Of a DNA stretch of 26,994 bases, positions 21,221-26,994 are shown piece by piece. This DNA is from an uncultured Oscillospiraceae bacterium. GTDB lineage: Bacteria > Bacillota > Clostridia > Oscillospirales > Oscillospiraceae. Positions within the stretch are counted from its first letter, which is position 1. Each line of letters begins with the position of its first letter. The position numbers and the translations under genes were made by a program. The notes under the pieces were generated by a model. That model was given only the letters and a program-made list of their open reading frames with translations. It had not been told where the DNA came from and did no database searches. Where the stretch lies: the NCBI GenBank assembly GCA_948616425.1, contig CAPGBJ010000116.1, positions 1 to 26,994 of the forward strand. Reading direction: 5' to 3'.

Positions 21221-21667
21221 CTATGTCTCCTCCTGAAACCGCCGCAGACCCTGATTGAGGGCGGCAGTATCCCGCCTTTCTTTCAGACGGAGCGCGTACC
21301 ACATGGCTAGCAGAGCATACTCCAGGATGAGGACCAGCAGCAGCCCGCCCCACAGGGGGATGCCGGGAAACCAGTTCAGCCCCAAGCCGCAGCCGATAAA
21401 AATGAGGTTGGCCAGCGCCGCCCACAGAGCGATACGTCCCCCCTGGCCCTTCGCCAGCCACTCTTTTCCGTAAGGAAAGATAGCAGATTCCAGGCAGGCA
21501 AAGGCGAAGCAGGCCAGCAGCATTTCCAGAAGGACGACAATGTCTACCGTCCAATTCCCGAGCAGAACATTGACCAGTCCTTTAAAAAAGACTGCGGCGG
21601 AGAAGTACAGGCCCATGCGGTATTTGGTGTCAACACCCCAGAGATAAAACTGGTTGAAATATTTCAT
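21221..21667 (-). CDS. Four-helix membrane protein paired with LytTR (DUF3021-like)
   Basis: A 148-aa membrane protein with four hydrophobic segments (about 18-37, 42-62, 77-97, 103-125) and a charged cytosolic C-terminus (LRLKERRDTAALNQGLRR). It starts MKYFNQFYLWGVDTKYRMGL. GAAAGGAGTCAAT precedes the ATG, and the gene begins 13 bases after the LytTR gene, so the two are one operon. This arrangement matches the common LytTR-DUF3021 pairs, where the membrane protein is thought to inhibit the regulator. I am unsure whether it belongs to DUF3021 proper. Confidence 0.72.
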   Translation of the reverse strand: MKYFNQFYLWGVDTKYRMGLYFSAAVFFKGLVNVLLGNWTVDIVVLLEMLLACFAFACLESAIFPYGKEWLAKGQGGRIALWAALANLIFIGCGLGLNWFPGIPLWGGLLLVLILEYALLAMWYALRLKERRDTAALNQGLRRFQEET

Positions 21668-21680
21668 ATTGACTCCTTTC

Positions 21681-22118
21681 TCACAGTCCCAGCCGCTCCC
21701 GCAGTAGGGGCGCGTAGCGGCGGGACACCATCAGCTTTTCCCCTGTCACCAAGGTGGCCTCAATCCGGCCGGCCCCCTGGCTGGCCAGGCTGCGGATGTG
21801 GTGGAGGTTGACCACCGCCGACTTGCCCGCACGGAAGAAGCCCAGACCACTGTACCGGCTTTCCAGTTCCCCCAGGCCCAGGGCGGTCTGGTACATGGCC
21901 TGGCCGGTGTAGACAAAGACCCGGTCCTCCACTGTCTCACAGTAGACCACCTCGGCGGGGGTGAGCAGGGTGGTGCGCCGGCTGTCATCCCACACACACA
22001 GCCGCTGCAAGCCGGAGCGCAGCAGGGACAGCACCCCCAGCATCTCCTCGTCCAGCGTTGGACAGCGCAAAATTACCTCGTTTTCCGGGAGATCTATGTG
22101 TTCCACTGTAATCTTCAT
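21681..22118 (-). CDS. LytTR family transcriptional regulator (stand-alone)
   Basis: A 145-aa DNA-binding protein with a LytTR domain (about 45-143: ILRCPTL, VVYCETVEDRVFVYT, LGLGELESRYSGLGFFRAGKSAVVNLHHIRSL, EATLVTGEKLMVSRRYAPLLRERL). No receiver domain is attached. The frame extends to 22229 but AGGAGG precisely precedes the ATG at 22118, so the shorter start is right. A second copy of the string GGAGGTACGGC occurs about 70 bases upstream and might be a binding site. The downstream membrane protein is probably its partner. The regulon cannot be told from the sequence. Confidence 0.9.
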   Translation of the reverse strand: MKITVEHIDLPENEVILRCPTLDEEMLGVLSLLRSGLQRLCVWDDSRRTTLLTPAEVVYCETVEDRVFVYTGQAMYQTALGLGELESRYSGLGFFRAGKSAVVNLHHIRSLASQGAGRIEATLVTGEKLMVSRRYAPLLRERLGL

Positions 22119-22283
22119 AGCCGTACCTCCTGTCCCGGGACAGTGCAAGGGTATCAGAAGTTGTGAGAAATAGCAAGGGCCGTACCTCCAGGGTGCGTCT
22201 GTCCGGGGGTAAGGTGCGCGTGGGACCACATCCCGCCCTTTTTGAGGTGGAGGAAGGAACCAAAGTTCCCATCGGACCCTTGC

Positions 22284-23615
22284 TCACCAGTAGTGATATC
22301 GGCCCCGGTATTTCCATGTCAGGCCCAGGGCCACGGCGGCCCCCAGTCCGTCAGCCACCACCACAGCCAGCCAGATGCCGTCCAGATCCAGCATTAGGGG
22401 GAGGAGGAGTACCATCCCGCCCCGAAATAGAAAGGTGCGCAGGAAGGAGATCAGGGCGGACACCGGCCCGTTGCACAGGGCGGTGAAGAAGGCGGAGCCG
22501 TAGATGCCGAAGCCCACAAACAGATAGCTCAGGGCGAAGATGCGGAAGCCGTGGACGGTCAACTCCAGCAGCTCAGGGCTGTAGCCCACAAAGGCGGCGG
22601 ACAGGGGCCGGGCCAGCAGCTCGGACAGGGCCACCATGGCCAAAGAGGCCAGTGTGATGACCACCATGCTCTTGCGGGAGACATTCTTCAGCTCGTCCCG
22701 GTTGTCTGCCCCGAAATGAAAGCTGACAATGGGCCCGCTGCCCATGGAGAAGCCTAGAAATACCGCCGCAAAGGCAAAATCCACATACATCATCACCGAG
22801 TAGGCCGCCACTCCCTGTTCCCCAATGATGCGCATAAGCTGGAGATTGAACAGGATGCTTACCACCGAGGCGGACAGATTGCTCATCAGCTCAGAGGAGC
22901 CGTTGGCGCAGGCGTTTTTCAGCTCCCGCCAATAGAGCTGGGTCCGACACAGCCGCAGGGCCCCTCTGGGGGGCCTGAGAAAATAGACCAGGGGCAGCAG
23001 GCCGCCCACGGCGTAGCTGAGTACCGTGCCCCAGGCCGCCCCGGCGATGCCCATGTTCAGCGGCCCGATGAGGAGATAGTCCATAATGATATTGGTGGCC
23101 CCGGCGGCCAGGGAGAAGAACAGCCCCGTCTTGGGCAGTTCGGCGGTGACAAAGAAGACCTGAAAGGCCACCTGAAGCATGAACACTGCGCTCCCGCCCA
23201 GCAGGATGCGGCCGTAGGCCACGCAGTCTGCCATGAGCAGGTCGCTGGCCCCGGCCAGCCGGGCGATGGGCTGGATGAAGAGGGCGCCCCCCACCGAGAA
23301 CACCGTCCCCAGCCCCAGGGTCACCAGGATAATCATGGAAAAGTACCGGTTGGCCAGCTGGGGCTTGCCCTCCCCCATGGTGCGGGCCACCACGGCGCTG
23401 CCGCCAGAGCCCAGCATGAAGCCGGCAGCAGACAGAATCATAGACACAGGGAAGATGATGTTTACCGCCGACAGGGCGTTTTGTCCCACCAGATTGGAGA
23501 CAAACAGACCGTCCACCACACTGTAGACCGAGGTGAAAATCATCATGATGATGGAGGGCAGGGTAAAGCGAAGCAGTTTACGATAGGTAAAATGGTCAGA
23601 AAGCTTGATTTGCAT
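22284..23615 (-). CDS. MATE family multidrug/organic cation exporter
   Basis: A 443-aa inner-membrane transporter with about 12 helices, exporting drugs or cationic metabolites driven by sodium or protons. It starts MQIKLSDHFTYRKLLRFTLPS and shows the family's N-lobe SIIMMIFTSVYSVVDGLFVSNLVGQNALSAVNI, MLGSGGSAVVARTMGEG, GPLNMGIAGAAWGTVLSY, and the C-lobe QGVAAYSVMMY and GSGPIVSFHFGA. It begins 6 bases after the MarR gene and shares its promoter, so MarR most likely represses it until a substrate drug binds. Length is typical. Substrate unknown. Confidence 0.93.
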   Translation of the reverse strand: MQIKLSDHFTYRKLLRFTLPSIIMMIFTSVYSVVDGLFVSNLVGQNALSAVNIIFPVSMILSAAGFMLGSGGSAVVARTMGEGKPQLANRYFSMIILVTLGLGTVFSVGGALFIQPIARLAGASDLLMADCVAYGRILLGGSAVFMLQVAFQVFFVTAELPKTGLFFSLAAGATNIIMDYLLIGPLNMGIAGAAWGTVLSYAVGGLLPLVYFLRPPRGALRLCRTQLYWRELKNACANGSSELMSNLSASVVSILFNLQLMRIIGEQGVAAYSVMMYVDFAFAAVFLGFSMGSGPIVSFHFGADNRDELKNVSRKSMVVITLASLAMVALSELLARPLSAAFVGYSPELLELTVHGFRIFALSYLFVGFGIYGSAFFTALCNGPVSALISFLRTFLFRGGMVLLLPLMLDLDGIWLAVVVADGLGAAVALGLTWKYRGRYHYW

Positions 23616-23621
23616 AAAGAA

Positions 23622-24083
23622 TTATTCCTCCTGGGGTGGTTGAAAAATTTGCTCCGATGCCCGGAGCAGCAGGGACAGATATTTGCGCTCCAGGGCCAGC
23701 AGGCTGGCCCGCTCCTCCTCGGCCAGGCCGAGGAAGGCCCGCTCTTCCACCGCCAACACCGGGCGGACTGTGCGGGTTGTCAACTGTTTGCCCTGATCGG
23801 TGAGGCCGAGGTACTTTCTTCGGCCCGGCCCGTTGGTGAGCTGGATATATCCCTCTTGTTCCAGCTGCTTCAGCCCGGAGTTGACCGTCTGCTTGCTGAG
23901 GGAGAGATAGTTGCAGACCTCTGCCTGGGTGACAGGTTTCCCGGATGCCTCCAGAGCGTATAGAACCCAAAAGGCGGAGTCGGGCAGACCAAATTGCCGG
24001 GCCAACCGGCGGTACAGGCCGTCCTCCTCCTTGTGCATTCGGCAGGCCTCCTGGTTGAATTGGAAAAAGGTCAGTTCCTCCAT
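23622..24083 (-). CDS. MarR family transcriptional repressor
   Basis: A 153-aa winged-helix regulator with a recognition-helix region around 50-95 (KPVTQAEVCNYLSLSKQTVNSGLKQLEQEGYIQ) and the wing GPGRRKYLGLTDQGKQL. A flanking dimerisation helix precedes the winged helix, and another follows it. A symmetric operator and a consensus promoter lie just upstream (24105-24155), suggesting autoregulation. The next gene, 6 bases downstream, is the MATE exporter. The ligand cannot be inferred. AGGGGG precedes the ATG. Confidence 0.94.
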   Translation of the reverse strand: MEELTFFQFNQEACRMHKEEDGLYRRLARQFGLPDSAFWVLYALEASGKPVTQAEVCNYLSLSKQTVNSGLKQLEQEGYIQLTNGPGRRKYLGLTDQGKQLTTRTVRPVLAVEERAFLGLAEEERASLLALERKYLSLLLRASEQIFQPPQEE

Positions 24084-24104
24084 AGCGGTTCCCCCTAAAA
24101 ATAG

Positions 24105-24147
24105 TGTCCGAAATCAGACTTGAAACATTCTAGTCTGATTTCGGACA
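24105..24147. promoter_or_regulatory. Nested MarR operator
   Basis: A perfect 16-bp inverted repeat (24105-24120 and 24132-24147), TGTCCGAAATCAGACT and its complement, has an 11-bp spacer. Each arm is itself a near-palindrome of the form GTCnGAnnTCnGAC. So it reads as two MarR dimer sites whose centres are 27 bp apart. One lies in the -10/-35 spacer, the other covers the predicted transcription start. Confidence 0.82.
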
Positions 24148-24155
24148 TTTGTCAA
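24127..24155 (-). promoter_or_regulatory. Promoter of the MarR-MATE operon
   Basis: On the minus strand, TTGACA (24150-24155) and TAGAAT (24127-24132) are 17 bp apart. The spacer is almost entirely one arm of the MarR operator, so repressor and RNA polymerase should exclude each other. Confidence 0.85.
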
Positions 24156-24173
24156 GGGGAATATTAGAAAATT

Positions 24174-24202
24174 TCTGCGGAGAGTTTTCTCCCCTCCGCA
24201 GA
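24174..24202 (-). terminator. Probable terminator of coaBC
   Basis: The stem TCTGCGGAG (24174-24182) pairs with CTCCGCAGA (24194-24202), with an 11-nt loop. The minus tail is AAATTTTCT. It lies about 100 bases after the coaBC stop codon. Confidence 0.6.
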
Positions 24203-24302
24203 TCGTGTAGTTACTGATGGGGCTGATGCGGTTTAGCACCGTCATCACCCCTTTGAATCAGATTGCTGCTCTCCTGAGCAGCCCACCCCACAGACTCCAA
24301 TC

Positions 24303-25502
24303 TCAATTCTTTATGATAAGCTTTGCTGCAATGTCAATGATTCGGGCGGCCGCGTCCTCCTTGGACATGAGGGGGAGTTCCTCCATGCCGTCCCGGGTAA
24401 TCACGGTCATCACGTTGGTGTCAGTGCCGAAGCCGGCCCCAGCTATTTTCAGATTATTGGCGCAGATCATGTCCAGATTCTTTTTTTCCAGCTTGGCTCG
24501 GCTGTTTTCCACCATGTCCCGGGTCTCCATAGAGAAGCCGCACAGCACTTGGCCCGGCCGGCGATGTTCTCCCAGGTGCTTCAAAATGTCCTGGGTGCGT
24601 TTCAGAGGGATGGACAGGTCAGCGTCCTTCTTTTTCAGCTTGTCGACAGCGCACTGAGTGGGGGTGTAGTCAGCTACGGCGGCGGCTTTGAAGATGAAAT
24701 CGGCCCAGTCCTGGCGGTCGGCCACCGCCTGGAACATGTCCTGCGCAGAGACGACGTCCACCACCTCCACAAAGGGGGGCGGCGCGACGGAGGAGGGTCC
24801 GGACACCAGCACCACGTCCGCCCCCCGGAGCATGGCTATTCTGGCGATGGCGTAACCCATTTTTCCGGTGGAGTGGTTGGTAAGATATCGCACTGGGTCC
24901 AGGGACTCCTGGGTGGGGCCGGCGGTGACTAAGATGTGTCTCCCCGCCAGATCGTGGGGCAGCGCGATGGAGCGCAGGATATGCTGGAGGAGGACTTCTG
25001 GCTCGGGCAGCTTGCCCGCCCCCACCGCCCCGCAGGCCAGCCGACCGGAGGCGGGGGCGATGACCTCCCAGCCATACCGGCGCAGGATGTCTAGGTTGTC
25101 CTGGGTGACGGGGTTTTCAAACATCTTGGTGTTCATGGCCGGGGCGATGAGCTTGGGACAGGTACAGGCCAGAACGGTGGTGGTGAGCATGTCGTCGGCC
25201 AGCCCATGGGCCAGCTTGGCGCATACGTTGGCGGTGGCTGGGGCGATTATCACCAGATCGGTCCGGTCGGCCAGAGCGATATGCTCCACCTGGTGGCTGA
25301 AATTCCGGTTGAAGGTGTCCACCATACAGCGATTGCCTGTCAGCTGTTCGAAGGTGAGGGGGGAAATAAACTCTGTGGCGTGGGCAGTCATAACTACTTC
25401 CACCTGGGCGCGCTGCTTCACCAGCGCCGAGGCCAGCGCCGCCGCCTTATAGGCGGCGATGCCCCCCGTGACGCCCAGCAGAATGGTTTTTCCTTTTAAC
25501 AT
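24303..25502 (-). CDS. coaBC: Bifunctional phosphopantothenoylcysteine decarboxylase/phosphopantothenate-cysteine ligase
   Basis: A 399-aa two-domain enzyme for two successive steps of CoA synthesis. The CoaC half (about 1-185) is an FMN-dependent flavoprotein: GVTGGIAAYKAAAL (10-23), catalytic His74 in EHIALA, PAMNTKM (121-127), and the substrate flap RLACGAVGAGKLPEP with Cys157. The CoaB half (about 188-395) starts HILVTAGPTQESLDPVRYLTNHSTGKMGYAIA and includes the ligase segment AAAVADYTPTQ and the conserved KLKKKD. AAAAAAGGAGGACACCGCT precedes the ATG. It is transcribed away from panT-coaX from a divergent promoter. Length and motifs are normal, and no oddity was seen. Confidence 0.97.
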   Translation of the reverse strand: MLKGKTILLGVTGGIAAYKAAALASALVKQRAQVEVVMTAHATEFISPLTFEQLTGNRCMVDTFNRNFSHQVEHIALADRTDLVIIAPATANVCAKLAHGLADDMLTTTVLACTCPKLIAPAMNTKMFENPVTQDNLDILRRYGWEVIAPASGRLACGAVGAGKLPEPEVLLQHILRSIALPHDLAGRHILVTAGPTQESLDPVRYLTNHSTGKMGYAIARIAMLRGADVVLVSGPSSVAPPPFVEVVDVVSAQDMFQAVADRQDWADFIFKAAAVADYTPTQCAVDKLKKKDADLSIPLKRTQDILKHLGEHRRPGQVLCGFSMETRDMVENSRAKLEKKNLDMICANNLKIAGAGFGTDTNVMTVITRDGMEELPLMSKEDAAARIIDIAAKLIIKN

Positions 25503-25548
25503 AGCGGTGTCCTCCTTTTTTCAAACAGCGACTAGACTCACTGCCGTT

Positions 25549-25577
25549 ATTATACCGGTTTCCTCGTTCACTGTAAA
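25549..25577 (-). promoter_or_regulatory. Promoter of coaBC
   Basis: On the minus strand, TTTACA (25572-25577) and a perfect TATAAT (25549-25554) are 17 bp apart. The -35 box is 16 bp from the -35 box of the opposing panT promoter. Confidence 0.8.
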
Positions 25578-25593
25578 GCCATAAAGTTTTTTC

Positions 25594-25622
25594 TTGCATA
25601 TTGGGGCGCAATCCTGTATAAT
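25594..25622 (+). promoter_or_regulatory. Promoter of panT-coaX
   Basis: TTGCAT (25594-25599) and a perfect TATAAT (25617-25622) are 17 bp apart, giving a leader of about 85 bases with two hairpins before the ribosome binding site. Confidence 0.8.
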
Positions 25623-25631
25623 AGGCGGCTG

Positions 25632-25698
25632 AGAGGACGGGGACGTCCTCGCCCTCTTAATTTATGCGCTGCATCCGCCCGGGGCGGAGCGGCAGCAG
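25632..25698 (+). promoter_or_regulatory. Structured panT leader, two hairpins
   Basis: Hairpin 1 is GAGGACG/CGTCCTC with a GGGA tetraloop (about 25633-25650). Hairpin 2 is TCCGCC/GGCGGA (about 25675-25689). Hairpin 2 lies just before the AGCAGGAGG ribosome binding site, so it could regulate translation. I did not find the conserved cores of TPP, THF or preQ1 riboswitches. Confidence 0.4.
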
Positions 25699-25712
25699 GA
25701 GGTAATGTAAAA

Positions 25713-26366
25713 ATGAATACCCGTAAGCGCGACACCCGCTGGCTGGTGGGGGTGGCCATGTTTGTGGCCCTTCAGATGGTCCTGCAACTCACCGGCATCG
25801 GCTTGATTCCCCTGCCCCTCATCCGGGCCACCACACTCCACATCCCCGTCATTGTGGGAGCGGTACTGCTGGGCCCCCTGGCTGGGGCGATTCTGGGGGG
25901 GACCTTTGGCATGTGTTCCATGTGGACGGCCACCACTGCGTCGACACCGCTGTCTTTTGCCTTCTCCCCTTTTCTGGCTGATACAGCCGCAGGTGCGGTG
26001 AAAGCGGTGTGGATTGCTCTGGGGTGCCGGATTTTGATTGGCGTGGTGTCCGGCTGGCTCTGGATTGCCCTGAAAAAGTGGAAGGTCAACCGCTTTGTCG
26101 CCCTGCCTGTGGTAGGGGTGGCCGGGGCGCTGACCAATACCGTTTTGGTGATGGGCAGCATCTATGTTCTTCTGACCCCCGAGTTTGCTGCGGCGCAGAA
26201 TGTGGGCATGGAGGCCGTGCTAGGTGTTGTGATGGGCATTGTCGCCACCTCCGGGGTGGCGGAGGCTGTCGCTGCCGGCGTGCTGGTTGAGGCCGTCTGC
26301 GGGGCCCTGCTCCACGTGCCTGTAAATATGCGGCCTGTCCGCGTTGTGGTGGAACAAGACAAATAA
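25713..26366 (+). CDS. panT: ECF transporter S component, probably pantothenate (PanT)
   Basis: A 217-aa membrane protein of the ECF S-component type with about six hydrophobic helices (WLVGVAMFVALQMVLQLTG, HIPVIVGAVLLGPLAGAILGGTFGM, SFAFSPFLADTAAGAVKAVWIAL, VVSGWLWIALKKW, ALPVVGVAGALTNTVLVMGSIYVLL, AVLGVVMGIVATSGVAEAVAAGVLVEAV). It would team with a general EcfT/EcfA module encoded elsewhere. Substrate is inferred as pantothenate because coaX starts 18 bases downstream and coaBC is divergent. The sequence itself does not prove the ligand. A GGAGG lies 10 bases before the ATG. Confidence 0.85.
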   Translation: MNTRKRDTRWLVGVAMFVALQMVLQLTGIGLIPLPLIRATTLHIPVIVGAVLLGPLAGAILGGTFGMCSMWTATTASTPLSFAFSPFLADTAAGAVKAVWIALGCRILIGVVSGWLWIALKKWKVNRFVALPVVGVAGALTNTVLVMGSIYVLLTPEFAAAQNVGMEAVLGVVMGIVATSGVAEAVAAGVLVEAVCGALLHVPVNMRPVRVVVEQDK

Positions 26367-26384
26367 ACTGTTGAGGTGAGCGGT

Positions 26385-26994
26385 ATGCTCCTGGCCATCG
26401 ATATCGGCAATACGAATATCGTCATCGGAGGCATTCGGGCCGGCGAAATCGCCTTTGAGGCCCGCATTGCCACCGACCGCATCAAGACCTCCGACCAGTA
26501 TGGCGCGGAGATCAAAAGTATGCTCAGCCTGTTTGAGGTGCGCCCCCAGGATGTGGAGGACTGTATTATCTCCTCGGTAGTGCCGCCAGTGTTCAACTCG
26601 GTGCGCACCGGAGTGGTGAAGGTCATCGGCAGGCAGCCGATGGTGGTAGGGCCTGGCATCAAGACGGGACTGAACATCCAGATGGACAACCCCTCCCAGG
26701 TGGGCAGCGACCGGATTGTGATCGCTGTGGCCGCCTTGGCGGAGTATGCCCCACCCCTCACCCTGCTGGATCTGGGCACCGCCACCACCATCGAGGTGGT
26801 GGGAGAGGGGAGCACCTACCTGGGGGGGTGCATCATCCCCGGAGTCCGTGTGTCCCTGGAGGCGCTGACTTCCCGCACGGCTCAGCTGCCCGGCATCCGT
26901 CTGGATCAGCCCAAGCGGGTGATTGGAAAGAACACAGTGGACTGTATGCGCAGCGGCATCATGTACGGCACCGCCGCCATGCTGGACGGTATGC
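26385..26994 (+). CDS. coaX: Type III pantothenate kinase, 3' end cut by window edge
   Basis: CoaX phosphorylates pantothenate with ATP to start CoA synthesis; type III enzymes are not feedback-inhibited by CoA. The first 203 codons are visible out of about 255. Motifs: phosphate-binding DIGNTN (6-11), GSDR (107-110), catalytic-region DLGTATT (129-135) and GGCIIPG (147-153). TTGAGGTGAG is a usable ribosome binding site. The gene begins 18 bases after panT, so they form an operon. No other type of pantothenate kinase is visible. Confidence 0.97.
   Translation, partial: MLLAIDIGNTNIVIGGIRAGEIAFEARIATDRIKTSDQYGAEIKSMLSLFEVRPQDVEDCIISSVVPPVFNSVRTGVVKVIGRQPMVVGPGIKTGLNIQMDNPSQVGSDRIVIAVAALAEYAPPLTLLDLGTATTIEVVGEGSTYLGGCIIPGVRVSLEALTSRTAQLPGIRLDQPKRVIGKNTVDCMRSGIMYGTAAMLDGM

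Noticed and set aside
25705..25710. ATGTAA start-stop just before panT
   Set aside because: It is only 2 bases from the GGAGG core, too close for initiation, so probably chance.
25632..25712. Known riboswitch in the panT leader
   Set aside because: GGCTGAGA resembles part of the TPP element, but the rest of the TPP core is absent. THF and preQ1 cores were also not found.

Overview
The window looks like chromosomal DNA from a strictly anaerobic, low-oxygen-tolerant Firmicute of the Oscillospiraceae type (Flavonifractor, Pseudoflavonifractor, Lawsonibacter or a relative). This is inferred from the high GC content, strong AGGAGG ribosome binding sites, near-consensus sigma-A promoters, a rubrerythrin and a rubredoxin, three SLH (S-layer homology) envelope proteins, and families common in gut Clostridia (TelA/XpaC, DUF3842, TIGR03915). 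I see no phage, insertion sequence with a transposase, or CRISPR array. The window is mostly housekeeping genes in short operons, with several unusual small elements between them.

Layout. 1-3613 (minus strand): nrdR (cut by the window edge), an SLH/cadherin-like surface protein, cysK, and an SSB-like protein with two OB folds. 3699-7483 (minus): a four-gene operon xpaC - telA - unknown 200-aa protein - TPM-domain membrane protein with a Gly-rich tail, between a consensus promoter and a strong terminator. 7573-9156 (plus): a divergently transcribed patatin-like lipase and a DUF3842 protein, with a possible small antisense gene between them. 9157-10144: a non-coding zone with a structured tRNA leader, tRNA-Leu(UAG), and two copies of a ~130-bp terminator-containing repeat. 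10145-11260 (minus): a second SLH protein. 11563-13686 (plus): four separately promoted small units: a 53-aa zinc ribbon, rubredoxin, a phosphoribosyltransferase-like protein and RidA. 13714-16823 (minus): a TIGR03915 protein and two COG0523 (CobW/G3E) GTPases, one with a very His-rich insert and one apparently fused to a TIGR03943/DUF1980-type domain. 16863-17009: a near-palindromic, MITE-like element. 17154-21120 (minus): an SLH-anchored S41 protease, purA and rubrerythrin. 21221-24083 (minus): a LytTR regulator with a membrane partner, and a MarR-MATE operon. 24303-26994: coaBC (minus) facing away from panT-coaX (plus).

How the genes work together. Three themes stand out. (1) CoA synthesis: coaBC and panT-coaX fire from back-to-back promoters whose -35 boxes are 16 bp apart, joining pantothenate uptake, its phosphorylation and the next two steps. 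(2) Oxidative and metal homeostasis: rubrerythrin with a Fur/PerR-like operator, rubredoxin, a zinc ribbon and two metallochaperone GTPases. (3) Cell envelope: the TelA/XpaC/TPM operon, three SLH proteins (one a protease), a LytTR system and a MATE exporter controlled by its own MarR. The items I consider most worth follow-up are the XpaC-TelA-unknown-TPM operon, the GTPase fusion, the MITE-like hairpin, the nested MarR operators and the promoter embedded in a terminator.
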